Shown here: piece by piece, positions 41,776 through 54,835 of the stretch
How the letters are laid out: every line of letters starts with the position of its first letter
Position numbering within the stretch: the stretch's first letter is position 1
NCBI GenBank assembly: GCA_032622095.1
Contig: CP136066.1
Span: 227,980,961-228,044,960 of the forward strand
Reading direction: 5' to 3'
DNA: 64,000 nt
From: Siphonodentalium dalli
Taxonomy: Eukaryota; Mollusca; Scaphopoda; Gadilida; Siphonodentaliidae
Notes under the pieces: generated by a model
Told to the model about the DNA's origin: nothing
Seen by the model: the letters and a program-made list of their open reading frames with translations, nothing else
The model's database searches: none
Made by a program: the position numbers and the translations under genes

Positions 41776-42584
41776 CATTGACACTTTCATTTTTATTAAA
41801 TCAGCATCTCGTGCACAAATCTATAGTATTTCTATGGTCATATAGTGTGAATGTGGTGTCACCGAGGGCTTGCTTCCCTCATATGGTGTGCCTGTATACT
41901 CGAAAATTTAAGAAAATCAAAGTCGCCTCGACTATAAATACAGAAAGTAATGCTATTGCGAGTAGCCCCAACTAATATATATACCGAATATAATATAATG
42001 CTATCACGAGTCGCTCCAACTAAAACAGAAGGTGATACTATTGCGAGTCAGCCATTTTGATAAAGAAGTTGGGCTAGCTCCCTACCCATCCAAATCAATG
42101 AAAACAAGAGGTGACATGTCAATAGGAGTTAAGGTTAAGTTATGGATAAACCTATTTATTCACCAGGGGTGTTTAGTTACATATAACCATGAATTGCGCT
42201 TAACGGGGAAGAATGATTTCAGAGTATAAGGAGAGCTTTTAATAATAGGTCTGAGAATCCTCTCTAATGTATCTCGCGAGAGAGAAAACGAAAGCCAGTT
42301 CTCATACAACGATTAAATATGAACTTTTTGGGCGCCAAGAAACAGAGGAATAACGCAGTTTTATCTCTACTATCGTGTAATTAAACAGTTAAGTGTGATC
42401 TAACAGGGATGTATTGATTATGTGACCGTTTCTAGAAGCAGAAATGTATGTAATGAAAACAGTCTCACAAATGTGACTGGTAATCATTTATTTTTATATC
42501 TACAACACCAAATCTGTCAAAAACAGTATGAGAGCTCTTCGTATGGTACTAGGTAAAATGTGTAGATCCTATTTTCCGTGTCAT
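41776..42584. other. no feature recognised
   Basis: Includes a short local repeat (GCTATTGCGAGT / GCTATCACGAGT / ACTATTGCGAGTC near 41,950-42,050). No coding frame supported. Confidence 0.3.
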
Positions 42585-43059
42585 TAAAGGTACTCAATCC
42601 GTAAAGAGGGTCCCCATCTCAACAGATTCCAACAGCAACAATCCGATCAGAGGGTCCTATATTACTATTTCTTTGGCTTTGGGGGTAAAAAATATTTGAT
42701 TCGAGTCGAGGAACCCATCAAACAAAGCTCACAGTTATTAGATATTGATTTTTGAAATTTGTTATTAACTCGAGATGAGTACTAATAACTGCCGTAATCT
42801 GCTCTGGATGTGTACTCCAAATCTATTCAAACAGGCAAGGATGGGTAACTCTAAAATCAAGTGGTAATTTTAACGCAATTTTGACTGAGTTCTGGGCCAG
42901 ATAGTATTCCCGATAATGAAAAATAATAGATTTCTAAAATCGATATCTAACAAATCTGAGCTTTGATGGGTGACTTCCTCGACTCGAATCAAATATTTTT
43001 GACCCCCGAAGCCATTGAAATAGTAATTGAGAGGAGATTTATCGGATTGAGTACCTTTA
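42585..43059. mobile_element. 475-bp TIR element
   Basis: TIR TAAAGGTACTCAATCCG, with extended imperfect inverted arms (CGACTCGAATCAAATATTTT and its partner) into the centre. A decayed related half lies at about 15,963-16,100. Confidence 0.7.
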
Positions 43060-43213
43060 AATGGTAGTCTTAGTTGCCTCCGGTCAAGTGATTAAACACG
43101 AATATTTCGCTTTTATCACACAAATGCATGGTGGTATACCATGAACGCAATTTATCAAAATACAAAGGAGTACAATAGACTATCTTCAATAAATGTTCAA
43201 TATAACAAAATTT

Positions 43214-44097
43214 GCCTACATACACCCTAAATCTAGTTGGATAAGAAGTTATCCAACAGTCAATCAACCGTTGTATGCCCACAGCACCTATCTACGTTGT
43301 GTGAAAAATTCCATGACAATTTTGTTGGATACACTTTTACACAACGTTGCATATATATTTACAACCAACGGTTGTATGTTAATTATACAACGTGTTGGAT
43401 GAAATTTCACACAACACTCAATCAACGTTAATTGCCCACAGCACCTATCTACGTTTATTGAACTGTTGGGTGTTGGGTAGGGTTGGATGATATTTGTTGA
43501 TTGGAAAGTTTACCCAACGTTGATTGGAAAGTAAAATGGGACAAGACGTGGATAGCTTTGCCAGTTTAGTATACCTTTGTTATAATTGTTCTTTGTACGA
43601 TACACTGATTATGTAGGCTTTATGTGTTGAGAGTATGAGTGTACTACTTTAGTCAAATTAGTGCCGTCAGAAGTTGTGTAAATTTGTAAACTTCAAAATT
43701 TGGCAAATATAAATAAATATACACTCAATACATAAAGCCTACATACTCAGTGTATCGAACAAAGAATAATTAAAACAAAGGTATACTAAACCGGCAAAGC
43801 TATACACGACGTCTTGTCCCATTTTCCAGTCGCTCGGGAGTTTTTTCAAGCAGTCGTCCATCTTGTTTTGAAATATCTGGAGCCAAAAACTCGCATGCTC
43901 GCCCGCACCGGAAACTCGCTACTATTGGATGACCCGGTCACGTGGCGGTTTTATCCAATGTGGTATGAAAGTAATACCACAGAAGACAGTTCACGCAATC
44001 AGTTGTGTACATCGTACTAAAATGTTGGATAATAAGTATACAACAAATTCGCACCCAACGAGTTGTATACAACTTTCATCTAACTAGATTTAGGGTT
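43214..44097. mobile_element. TIR element with internal foldback
   Basis: Termini ACCCTAAATCTAGTTGGATA / ATCTAACTAGATTTAGGGT. The left half has repeated CAACGTTG and GTTGGAT words. A 43,537-43,824 foldback (arms about 100 bp starting GGGACAAGACGT) occupies the middle and may be a nested insertion. Confidence 0.6.
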
Positions 44098-44240
44098 TAC
44101 TCTGTGGCAGAGACTGTCTTTATGCCTGGAAATTATATGTGCTTAAATGCACTAATGCCACATATACGCGAAACGTACTACCTTTTCTGCAACCGCATCG
44201 CCGCGTTTACCCATTCTCCCTAATGTTACATATATCTGTA

Positions 44241-45605
44241 GTCCAAGTCTTCTCGTACTAAAACTAGCTAAGATTTTGGGATGGAGAGATGCTAGTATTT
44301 AGTCCGAGATCGTGCGCATAGCCTTCTTATGACACGAGTTAAGCGTTAATGACCCGCTCAAATAAAACCACAATTATATGAAATAAAATATCACAATTGC
44401 GACAATAAACGGATATTTTCCACAGAAGACATGCTATTTGATCTGAAACCCACATCAGTTGTGAATTGAAAGCGGTAATTTAATGCGAAAAGAGACATTT
44501 ACCGCAATGTTTACAAATTTTTAAAAGTATGCGAACTCAGTTGACCTCGCGAACTGTGTTCGGCATTTTCCGTTGAAAATATTCCGTAGATTTTCGACAA
44601 ACAATGCAAATTACGATGAATTCTCCATTGTAATCGTAATTATGTGTGTCAATAAATAAAAAATAAATAGATTAATTAAACATTGAAGATATAAATGTAA
44701 AACATTAAATAAATTACGTGAATTACAACCCTCTCAAAGTTTAAAACAGTGTAAACACAACGAGCATTAGAATAAATAATATGGTGCTACATTTCACCCA
44801 CATTTGGTGGACTTCCGCGAAATTAAGATATATACTTAGCGAACAGAGCAATATACTGCTCTTGTTAAGCACACACAAAATCAAACAAAATTTGTATAAA
44901 TTTTGAACCTTAAGTTTGAAAAGTCCCACTAAAACGGAAGAACTATATTTCGAAACTGTGTGATTCGGTTCTCCGATTATTTTATCAACACAAAAGTCAA
45001 AATGCACATGGATGAAAATCACACGCATGGCAAGTCAGACACAAGAGTTCTAATTTGCTCCAATTTTGACAAGTTGCTTGCGAAAATTGTCAACAAAACT
45101 ACCGTTCTGATCCTCCATTATGTCATTAAGTTTTTAGTGCGGGAATTGTTCTCAAAGCACATAGGAAACTGGACTTGGGGCGATCGGTTTTCGCCATTTT
45201 GTTCGGAAAACCCCGCGCTATATATAGAAACGGAAACTAGAATACCCAGAACAAACTCCGGATTATGCCGAAGTTATTCGGACCACTTCGGCTTTCAGTT
45301 AAAACGTAAACAAACAGAGAAAAAAAGCGATGTTTGTGGCAATCAACCGGAATATTCTATGTGTAATTTAACATTAAAGTTAGATTATTATACACCATTA
45401 TGACCATAAGATGTCACTCTTTCCGATGTATATAGCATCACGTATTGATTTGCTAGGTAAATCGAGTAAAATACACCACAGATTCCCGCCACAGATCCTG
45501 GGCGTAAGTCGTGTCATAAGAGACCATACGGGAGGATCTCGGACTAAATACTAGCATCTCTCCATCCCAAAATCTTAGCTAGTTTTAGTACGAGAAGACT
45601 TGGAC
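44241..45605. mobile_element. 1,365-bp TA-flanked TIR element
   Basis: TIRs of at least 75 bp start GTCCAAGTCTTCTCGTACTA and are identical for the first ~70 bp. TA lies at 44239-44240 and 45606-45607. A 147-codon frame at 44960-45403 shows no DDE motif, helix-turn-helix or other recognisable domain. Tc1/mariner-type non-autonomous element by TSD and TIR. Confidence 0.8.
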
Positions 45606-45607
45606 TA

Positions 45608-46510
45608 ACATATCTGCTGCATACAAAACCATAAATAGCAACATTGAGTGAATGGTAAACGCAGAACTGATAACTTCAAACGCCGATGACCTGATATTTA
45701 GCGCACATATGTGGGTGGCAATGGTAATATAATTTCAAACAACAAGATATTGAAAACTATAATAGTGTGCTTTGCGTGGTACATATTCCCGTTGTAAAGC
45801 TCCGTTTGAAGTAATTTGAACAAAATTGTCTACTAAGAACCCGTTTGGAAGCAGCATGAAAATTAGTATTAAATAAAATGAACGATGAACAGTCTCTTCA
45901 ATCTAGTGAGATATCGGCTACTATTCTGTTGAAGAGATGAGTGTTTCTTTACAGTATAATCAGCATTTCGACATACCCCGGAAATGTAACTAGTATTTAC
46001 ACATGCAGCAAGGGTGTGCACTTCAGTTTCTGCGTTATACATTCAATAATTAATCATTATTCCAAGTGAAACTACCACGCACTGTGTGACGAAATATTAC
46101 TTCGTGTGTTGCATGCCCGAAATAACTGTTTTTGGCCGGACTGTTGGATGCATTCTAAGCAGAAAACCCGAACGTAAATCATTGGGTTAACGTGCGTTGC
46201 AGTGATCGATACATCATTCAGATAGATCTGTTTTAATTGTATATTACGAATGTGTATTTTCGCTTATAGATGGTTATCCAATATGTTGCTTTCGTCGTAG
46301 CATGGATTGGAGTTGCGGCCATTTTGACAGCCATTTCATCGCCGCGATTGCATTTTTTGGTGTCGCCGATGAGGGATATTGTATAAAAACCTACTCCACA
46401 AGGTCGAAAAATGGGCATTTTAAAAATATCTGTAAAAAAGTTGGCTCAAAGCGGATTTTAGCGGATTTTGAATATGTTGTAGAGGATATATTCCTCTTCA
46501 AAGTGGAATA
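45608..46510. other. no feature recognised
   Basis: Short frames only, none with a recognisable domain. Confidence 0.3.
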
Positions 46511-46516
46511 AAACTA

Positions 46517-46660
46517 ACTTAGTCAGGGGGGGGGGTCGGAAAAAATGTCCAGGCACGTATGATGTGGTGTGTGGGTGTCTCTCGGGTCCGAAAAGCAGTT
46601 TTTTCCATGTGCCAATTTTTTTTCTCCATTTCTGCTATTGAGTCTTATTTTGATGTGTTT
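46517..46660. repeat. G-run repeat fragment
   Basis: CTTAGTCAGGGGGGGG followed by GTCGGAAAAAA and GCACGTATGA, matching in inverse orientation the right edge of the G/C-run block at about 51,225-51,310. Confidence 0.55.
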
Positions 46661-47513
46661 TGAACAAAAACAGGTCATATATAGTTAATAGCAATGCTAT
46701 ACTATATATAGAGGTTATCAGAAGTTGGATCAGTTGCACAATGGCCAACAATAACCCAAATTCAACTTGATAGAACAAGAAACTGCGCTATTGGAAAAAT
46801 AAAATTTAATCAGGATTCCATCTACTGATACAACAAAAATAAGAATAACTATGCAGAACTCAGCTGAAAATAAGCAATAAAATGAAAGCACACTTGACCA
46901 TATGTGACATGGAAATAAAGATATAACAAATAATGGAATAAAATAGACTTTTGACAACGTAAAACATAAAATCTTAACATCTAAATTGAAGGCCAGCCGG
47001 GCCAGCTTGAACAATTTCAAATTGTTTTCCAAGTTAATGTGGATCAGCTTGTAATGTTAATCACAGTAACAAAGATTTTATCGTCACTGATATCGTGAGC
47101 AAAAATGAAGTGAGATTGGGCTATCCATCCATATGTTATTGCCAATTATTACGAAGCCTATTACTTCACGTCGGCCGAGTGCTATTTTGTTCTATGTCCA
47201 TTTTTTTGCTTTTTGTGGTAAATTTGATTTGAAAATTTCACCACCTGGTTTTCTAATATAAATTCGTAATGCGGTTTATATATAGCTTCCGTTCGATTGG
47301 TGGTATCGAAAAACTAATCAGTATGTAATTTCTGGCTCAAACAGTAAGCAGTTCGCTAGATATTTACTAAAACGTGTTTGGAGATAGAACAGTATTCACA
47401 AGACTTTGCATTCTATCGTTAATGCTATAATGGACATGGACATAGAACACTATAGAAGTGAACACAGTGTATACTAGTTGTGCACTAATTGTTCTATGAA
47501 CGTGTGTCATTAA

Positions 47514-47894
47514 CCCTTTACCCAACATAAGGGCCCTGTGCCAATGCATTCTCTTAAATATGCGAGTCGACCATAGGTCGCCTCGCATATATAAGAGAAT
47601 GCATTGGCTTAACACATTAAAAATTATAAAATTGTTAAAGAATGTAAGAAAAAATGGTAAAAAGTGTTAAAAAAAGATTTTTTTAGGCCAATGCATTCTC
47701 TTATATATGCGAGGCGACCTATGGTCGACTCGCATATATAAGAGAATGCATTGGCACAGGGCATAACTGTAACTATCACAATGTGGTCAAGGAGCCGGTT
47801 CCAATGATACCCATATTTGTATGGTTCTATTGAGACAGACCGAAGATATTTTAGGCTGTTGAAGCTTTATTTGGCCGGTTTGTTGGGTAAAGGG
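47514..47894 (+). mobile_element. MITE family C (piggyBac-like), copy 5
   Basis: TTAA at 47510-47513 and 47895-47898. Paired M palindromes as in the other copies; very similar to the truncated 26.7-kb copy. Confidence 0.9.
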
Positions 47895-48485
47895 TTAACA
47901 CGATTGTGGCCGCATTTGGACCACTAACCACTAGTTCATTTCTTCATGGAGTCAATGAAAGGTTTTATACCGTCACAGAAACATTTGGACACGAAACAAC
48001 ATTTTCGGACGGTACATATTTGGTAATGGTAAAGAGTAATGGGAATGGCTTTAACACGGCTAGTAAGAAATATAACTCAACCGATATTCAAAATAAATTT
48101 ATTGAAACATATGAAATAAAATGTAATACCTCACTTTAACAAGGCAGCAAACTTTATTCTGGGGCAATTGCTTCGGCGACACTGGACGCGACTAAACATT
48201 CAAGTCAGCGTCAAATTAAGGTAAATGCAATTATGTTTGGATCTATTTAGAATGTTACGAGATGTGGTGCCTATAATAGATCCCGATCCAAAGATTTTGA
48301 GTTTCTATCTAAACATGACATGGTTGTTATGGTTCACCATGATTGTGAAATTGAGGAATTCGTTGTTCAACAAAATATCTACAAAGATATCGTGTAGCTC
48401 CACACATGCCAATGAAATTGAAACAGTACCCCCTACCGCAGAAGATCACAGGGCTGAATATCGATTTTTTGTTATTGCTTTATAG

Positions 48486-48572
48486 TTTCAAATATGGCTT
48501 AATGTCATTCATTGGAAAGCTCTCTCCAGAGCTTTCCGATGAGTGGCATCAAGCCATATTTGATACTAAAAC
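48486..48572. repeat. hairpin related to the family A core
   Basis: TCAAATATGGCTTAATGTCA and its mirror around GGAAAGCTCTCTCCAGAGCT. It resembles the centre of family A MITEs without their TIRs. A second, more diverged hairpin lies at 49,060-49,157. Confidence 0.7.
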
Positions 48573-50040
48573 GATAAATTTATAAATCCAAATACAATTG
48601 TTGAATCGCTTAAAGGACATCTTATTCGGATTCCAACTGCCTTGTGTGAATATTGTTTGCGCACCGAGTAAACAGAAGGAACAGTCAACTTTAACTGTAT
48701 AAACATCGCGAAGAGAGAAAGAAAACTAAAGGGGCGAAACCCATACCTAGTAGTACGCGGCCACATGCGCACACTGCGGTCATAATCATAATCAACGTAA
48801 GAACTAAATGGAAGTGAACACCAACACACGCCCAATATAATTCGGAGGTGGTTTGTACATAACATCTTTAACAGTCATATTCACGGACCTGTGCCATTAA
48901 ACTGTGTTGTCAATGAAGACAAGATTAATGGCAAAGAAATTGGAAAAGTTCTATATAAATTTTAGACCATCCCGCTAAACTTATTTGAGGACATACAGTA
49001 CTGTTGTAGTCATAATAAGGGACACATTAAGCGATGGAATGTTGATTATTTGTATGGTTTTAGTAGTCTCAAATATGGCTAGATGCCATTCATTGGAAAG
49101 CTTCCCGAGATCTTTTCTATGAATGGCATCAACCACATTTGGGACTTAAACCATAAAAATGAACCCGAAATCCGCGAAATCGTCAGTGCTAAAGTGTTCT
49201 ATCTCCTTGAGGGTTGAATAATGGCCTAAATTGCGACATAAACTCAATCAATACAATCAATTGTACTATCGCGCGATAGTTAATTATATTCGGGGAATAA
49301 TAAATCACAAAATGAACGAAAATGAATGGGTATCGAAGACAAATGAAGACTTTTATCACCTGTACCGTTTTTTTGGTTTCAGGACGCACGCCATTTGCTG
49401 ATACTTTGTCACGTGACATTTTTTCGGGGTCGCCATTGGATTAGAAGATAGAACAATATAGCATTGCCAGAAAATGAAATTTTGGACATAGAATAGATTT
49501 GCATGGCCTCTCATTCACATTTAGTGCATACCGTGCACGATATCGAGAATTTGTCGAATAGAGAATTGCGAGACGAATCTAACGATACCAAAAAATCATT
49601 TCCCGCCAATATGGACATAAAACAAAATAGCACTCAGCCGACGTGACGGGCAGTGGCTACCAGCCTGCCATTACACGCTATAACATGTTTCCTCAGTTCT
49701 GGTTTCTGAGATGCCCCAAGAAGAGTCATGCCGGTATATCATGGTTATGTTTGGTATTAGCATTATTCTTCAAACTGGGATGAACTGGGATGAACAGTTG
49801 TATTTCCACATGTTTTGATAAACAATTTGGTTTTTCAAGCAATATATCACATAGCAAATATCAAAATATCAAATAATCTGAAATGAGTTGTACCATGTAG
49901 TCTGTAGAATACCCAAATGTGATTATGTGACTAGATCATGTGACTATATATTATGAAAATGAATGTTAATAAAAACTTTGGCACTCTGTCTATCCCTATA
50001 GAAATGTGATTATGTTGACACATTTCTTGATTAATGACAC

Positions 50041-51310
50041 TTATTTAGGGGGTGGGTGTCCAAAAGTGACCGGAAAAAAAATCCTGAAACGGAAAAAAAG
50101 GGTGGGTGTCCAAAATTGCCTGGAAAAAAGGGCGGAAACGGAAGAAATTGGGTGGGTGGTCCCCCGAGGCCAGGGGGGGGGGGGGGGGTCGGAAAAAAAT
50201 TGGCACCCCCCACCGCCAATTTTTTTTCCGTTTACGGCAGTTTTTTTCCGACCATTTTTTGACACCCACCCCCCCCTTTAACACTAAAACAGAGATTTGC
50301 GGGGGGGGGGGGTGGAATTCACTGTAAACAGCTGTATATGAATTTCTGTGCATACTATTTATCATGGATGTTAACATGGACATGTAAATAGGAATGAGTC
50401 ATTTTAAGGTTATTCGGCCAAAAAACATGGCTGCCAGTGGCCATCTTGGATTTCAAAATTTGCAACAAAATACAACACGATAACTGCCTGCAGTCAGTTT
50501 ACCAGTTAGAAATACATTATTTCTCTCATTCAAAGTGGTTTTGAAGCCCAACTCATTGCCAAAACACTTAAAAAACAAGCAGAATTTATTTTTTTAGTTG
50601 CGGAAAAAATTGCTTGTTGGTGGCTTTGACCACCCACCCACCCCGGCATACGTGCCGGAAATTTTTTTTTCACCCCGGCAGGCCAGGGGGGGGGGGGGGG
50701 TCGGAAAAAAAATTCAGGCACGTATGGCATTTTTTCCCTTTCGATCATTTTTTGTACCCACCCACCCCCACCGCCAAATTGTTTTCCGTTTTCGGCAGTT
50801 TTTTCCAACCATTTTTTTTACACCCACCCCCCTTTTAACACTAAAACAGAGATTTGCGGGGGGAAATTCACTGTAAACAGCTGTATATGAATTTCTGTGC
50901 ATACTATTTATCATGGATGTTAACATGGACATGTAAATAGGAATGAGTCATTTTGAGGTCATTCGGCCAAAAAAACATGGCTGCCAGCGGCCATCTTGGA
51001 TTTCAAAATTTGCAACAAAATACAACACGATAACTGCCTGCAGTCAGTTTACAGTTAGAATTACATTATTTCTCTCATTCAAAGTGGGTTTGAAGCCGAA
51101 CTCATTGCCAAAACACTAAAAAAAAAAATTTTAGTTGCGGAAAAAATTGCTTGTTGGTGGCTTTGACCACCCACCCATGCACCCCGGCATACGTGCCGGA
51201 TTTTTTTTTTCACCCCCCCCCCCCCTGGGCAGGCCGGAAAAAATTAAAATGATCATACGCGCCCAGTGACGCGCCTGGAAATATTTTCCGACCCCCCCCC
51301 CCTGACTTAG
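50041..51310. repeat. G/C-homopolymer repeats with a ~550-bp tandem duplication
   Basis: Blocks GGTGGGTGTCCAAAA, GGGGGG-GTCGGAAAAAA and CCCACCCCCC in inverted arrangement. The segment 50,317-50,650 recurs at about 50,866-51,190 with few changes (CACTGTAAACAGCTGTATAT, GCATACTATTTATCATGGAT). Overlapping frames rich in P/G are artefacts. Confidence 0.75.
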
Positions 51311-52214
51311 TACACATTTATTCTAGGTCAAACCTTTTATCGATCAGACTATGAGGGAACAATCCGCTTCACTAAAATCTTTTTTAAATAGTGGACATCA
51401 TTACGCGCGCCGCTTTACAAATTCTTGTTTCGCCTGGGCGCTGGGGGTTTTATTTATAGAAATGGGAATTTTTGGGACGGATTTAAAAGTCGAACTGTGC
51501 GACCCGGAGGCCGAGTCCGGTAAAAGGTGTAGTTGGGAATTTCAATTTCGTTTATTGTCCTTTACATAATTATGTCAATAATGTTGATTTTTGGTTTGTG
51601 ACAAGCTATGTCAATTACAAATAAAAGAAATGAAAAAGATAATTTGTAAGTCTTATATTTCAACTTGTATAGACATTTTTCGTTCTGCAGCCCACTGAGA
51701 ATTGTGGTCGGAGACGACCGAGTCGGCCGCCGGTTCGTTAATTAGGTGCTGGTTGTTATTGTTATTTTAACGGAATTTTGAGTTGGTCATTCGCGAAACC
51801 AATATATTTTATATTCTATACTTACAAACATGGGTATATAATATATGATCTCGAGCGCGTTACCATTTCTGACATTGGTTTTCTTGTCATTCAATTGGGC
51901 GATAAATACATTGATGATAGGGAGGATATCATGCATTATTTAAAACAATTGTTCGTGATACTTTAATTGCTGCATGCATGGTTGGTCAAACCAGGTTCGC
52001 GGATTACCACTGATGTACGGACTCTCTTGTGAATAATGAATAATGAAGTCCCAGTATTGATAACATAAAAATTATATGTCATGGAATTGATTGATTTGCA
52101 TCCATTGTGCACGTTTTCCTTCTGTCTCAAGTTCTCAACAGTTGAACTGTACATGGATCATATTATTGGGCGTACTTTAGCTGGTTGTCAGTTGTGGATT
52201 GTACATGGATCATA
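51311..52214. other. no gene recognised
   Basis: One local direct repeat (GTACATGGATCATAT at 52,151 and 52,201). The word GCGTTACCATTTCTGACWTT recurs at about 55,044. Confidence 0.3.
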
Positions 52215-52515
52215 TATTATTGGTAAGCATTCTTACATTCTTTATACATTTTTATAAAAAAAAATTACATTCTTTAACAATTATCATTTTTATCATTATT
52301 TCTTACATTCTTTAACAATTTTTTTTATGATTTTGTTTATTTTTTCTTTCAATTTTAACAACTATACAAACATAATATAAAATTTGTTAGGCCAATGCTT
52401 TCTCTTTTTTATGCGAGGCGACCTATGGTCGACTCGCATATATAAGAGAAGGCATTGGCACAGGGTAAAAAAAATCCCGACTTACGACTGGAATTGATAT
52501 GGTGGGTCACATATT
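52215..52515. mobile_element. MITE family D, left-truncated, with one M palindrome
   Basis: AT-rich core, then an M palindrome (diverged: GGCCAATGCTTTCTC), then AAATCCCGACTTACGACTGG and GGTGGGTCACATAT, the family D right terminus. Confidence 0.7.
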
Positions 52516-53093
52516 TTCCCAGCGTGCCATCCAATCGATTAAAAGCTGTGAATGATGAATACAATTGGCTGTTCTGTCATATATACATTGAATACTAACA
52601 TTTATGATGCATCTTGGATAAGTGTTACTATTAAATTACCAAAATTATTGGAATTGTCTCTAAATATCGGCAAAAAATAACTTTTCATGTTTGCACCATT
52701 TTTTCAAGTAAAATGGAACTATCTTTGGTGTTTAATGTTTTGATCCGTCTTAATGTGTTTTTAGAAAAAATATACTCAAGCTGGCTTGCAACATGTCCAC
52801 AAAATTTGGTAGAAAAGTTGATATTTTCAAATGTATCCCGGACATTATTCTCTCCTCTTCTGTAAAGGTAACACACTGTGATTCACTTGGTTATTACGCC
52901 ACCGTAGTGTGGTGTTTCTAGCTTTTGGTTTTTTGATATCGCATGGTCGATCGATAATTCACTGGGTGATTGTACATTCGGCAAACCTCGTCAGATTCCG
53001 TCACCGTTTCATCGTACCGATAATTACGAGAGTACAACTAAGATTGGCACATGTGTTTACGTCACCGGTGTAATTGTGGGGACATGCTTCTAT

Positions 53094-54115
53094 TGTGAAG
53101 GTTTGCTATCCCGAAGGTCCGCTATTCCGAAGGTTCTCTATTCCGAAGGTTTTTGTTATTTTTAGGTTAATTCTATATTTTAAAGTATTGAGACTAATTT
53201 GAGAGGGTTCATTTTCACAAAGATTCTTTATATGGAGTGTGCGCTCACATCCGAACTGATCATGCGCGCACACCGATACAGATACAGGAGGAAATAACTT
53301 AACTTAGAACATTAAATGTGATTTTGTTTTGTTTTCGCTGGTTTTCTTGAGATTTTATGTCATTACGTGGGCCCATACCTTTGAATTCTTGGCATATACT
53401 ATGAATGTTGTGGTATATATGGACCCTCCCGCATTGGGACATGACATAGGTTCAGTTGACTTAAGTGGTGTTCTGTGTGTGCTCCAATTTGGAGTTCAAT
53501 ATTTTAAGGGCCAAGTTTAGAATTTTATGGGTCCATACCTTTGAACTCTGGGCATATAATATGAATATTGGGGGGCATGTCTCTATTCCGAATGTTCACT
53601 ATCCCGAAGGTCCACTATTCCGAAATTTCTCTGAATGTTCGCTATTCCGAAGGTTCACCAATCCGAAGGTTCGTTATTCCGAAGGTTCTGTGTTCCAAAG
53701 ATTTTTTTTATTTTAAGGTTAATTCTATATTCTAAAGTAACGAGAGGGTTCATTATCACGAAGATTCTTTTTATGAAGGAAATAACGTAAAACATTAAAT
53801 GTGATTTTGTTTTGTTTTCGAGGGTTTTCTTGAGTTTAATGTCATTACGTATGACCTTATTTCTCATTACATATTCACGCCAAGGAGCCCACACAATTGC
53901 TATGTTACGATGCGATGCGATGTGATTATGTGTGACCTAATATCTCAATAATCTGAGGCAAGAGTACGCCTGCTAAAGGCGAATTATAACAGTTGGGGGT
54001 ATAACGCTCAATAAATACTGGAGGCTATAACAAACTGCGCAGTAGAATATCGCTGAATGGACGAGTATGAGATGAGCCTAAATGCAATTGTGACTTTGTT
54101 TAAAGGCCCACTTAA
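53094..54115. mobile_element. second copy of host repeat H with the empty insertion site
   Basis: 15-bp TATTCCGAAGGTTCG arrays at 53,095-53,153 and 53,581-53,703. Sequence from 53,695 to 53,950 matches the right flank of the 8.45-kb palindrome, and 53,945 onward matches the left flank. CTCAAT (53945-53950) is present once, exactly where the palindrome is absent. It also holds an internal repeat (CATACCTTTGAAYTCTKGGC at about 53,374 and 53,535). Confidence 0.8.
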
Positions 54116-54335
54116 TTTTCGAGTCATTAATTTCTTATAGTATATACGGTTTTAATAACAATTTATGCCATAAAATTTGAATAAACTACTATAATTCATC
54201 ACCATTTGAAAGGCAGAATACTTCTATCTCCTAGTTTGAAACACCTTCAAAATACCGCGTCGTATATCTAGCAATAAGCAACCAACATGTCCTCCTCGGC
54301 TTTCCATAGATTTCAACGTAATTTGATACTTATGG
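54104..54335. mobile_element. MITE family F, left end only
   Basis: AAAGGCCCACTTAATTTTCG followed by GTTTTAATAACAATTTATG, like the 14.7-kb copy. No right terminus is found. Confidence 0.55.
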
Positions 54336-54835
54336 GTATTTGTGTCCGGGAAGTGTTTTGAACGGGTCAAATCGTGACCCCGACCTGACCTTGACCTTTA
54401 AAACTGTCAATGCAAGGTCAATTTGGGTAAAACGGACAAATTTCGGCGAAATTTTATACCTAGGGATACTTTGGTCCGAGGAGAGTTTTGAACGGGTCAA
54501 ATCGTGACCTCGGCCCGACCTTGACCTTCAATATGGCCAATCAAAGGTCAACTCGGATAAAACGGATAGATTTCGACGAAATTTGATACCTATGGGTACT
54601 TTTGTCGGGGGGGGGGGGGTGTTTTGGACGGGTCAAATCATGACTCTGACCTTACCTTGACCTTCAAAATTGATAATTAAAGTTCAAGTTGGGTAAAACG
54701 GACGGATTTCGACGAAATATGATACCTATGGGTAGTTTTCTACGGGTGGGGGTGTTTTGGACTGGACAAATCATGACCCTGACCTGACCTTGACTTTCGA
54801 AATAGTCAATTGAAGGTCAAATCGCACCTTTCACC
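54336..54835. repeat. degenerate ~120-bp tandem repeat x4
   Basis: Units contain ATACCTATGGGTACTTTTGT, ACGGGTCAAATCGTGACC and CTGACCTTGACCTTC. Includes a G run at 54,607-54,618. Non-coding. Confidence 0.8.

Larger units (their letters stand above)
47168..49642. mobile_element. possible ~2.5-kb TIR element, decayed
   Basis: CACGTCGGCCGAGTGCTATT at 47,168 is mirrored at 49,607-49,642. Variants of GGACATAGAACA recur inside. It contains a family C MITE and two small hairpins. Short frames (47,906-48,865) match nothing known. No TSD found. Confidence 0.45.

Noticed and set aside
44960-45403. 147-codon frame as a transposase gene
   Set aside because: No DDE/DDD spacing, helix-turn-helix or zinc motif; it overlaps the TIR element interior by chance as far as can be seen.
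47906-48865. Frames of 77, 86 and 99 codons as host gene exons
   Set aside because: No domain, no convincing splice sites, and they lie between MITE and hairpin insertions.
50006-50932. Pro/Gly-rich frames on both strands
   Set aside because: They come from homopolymer G/C runs and overlap one another in all frames.
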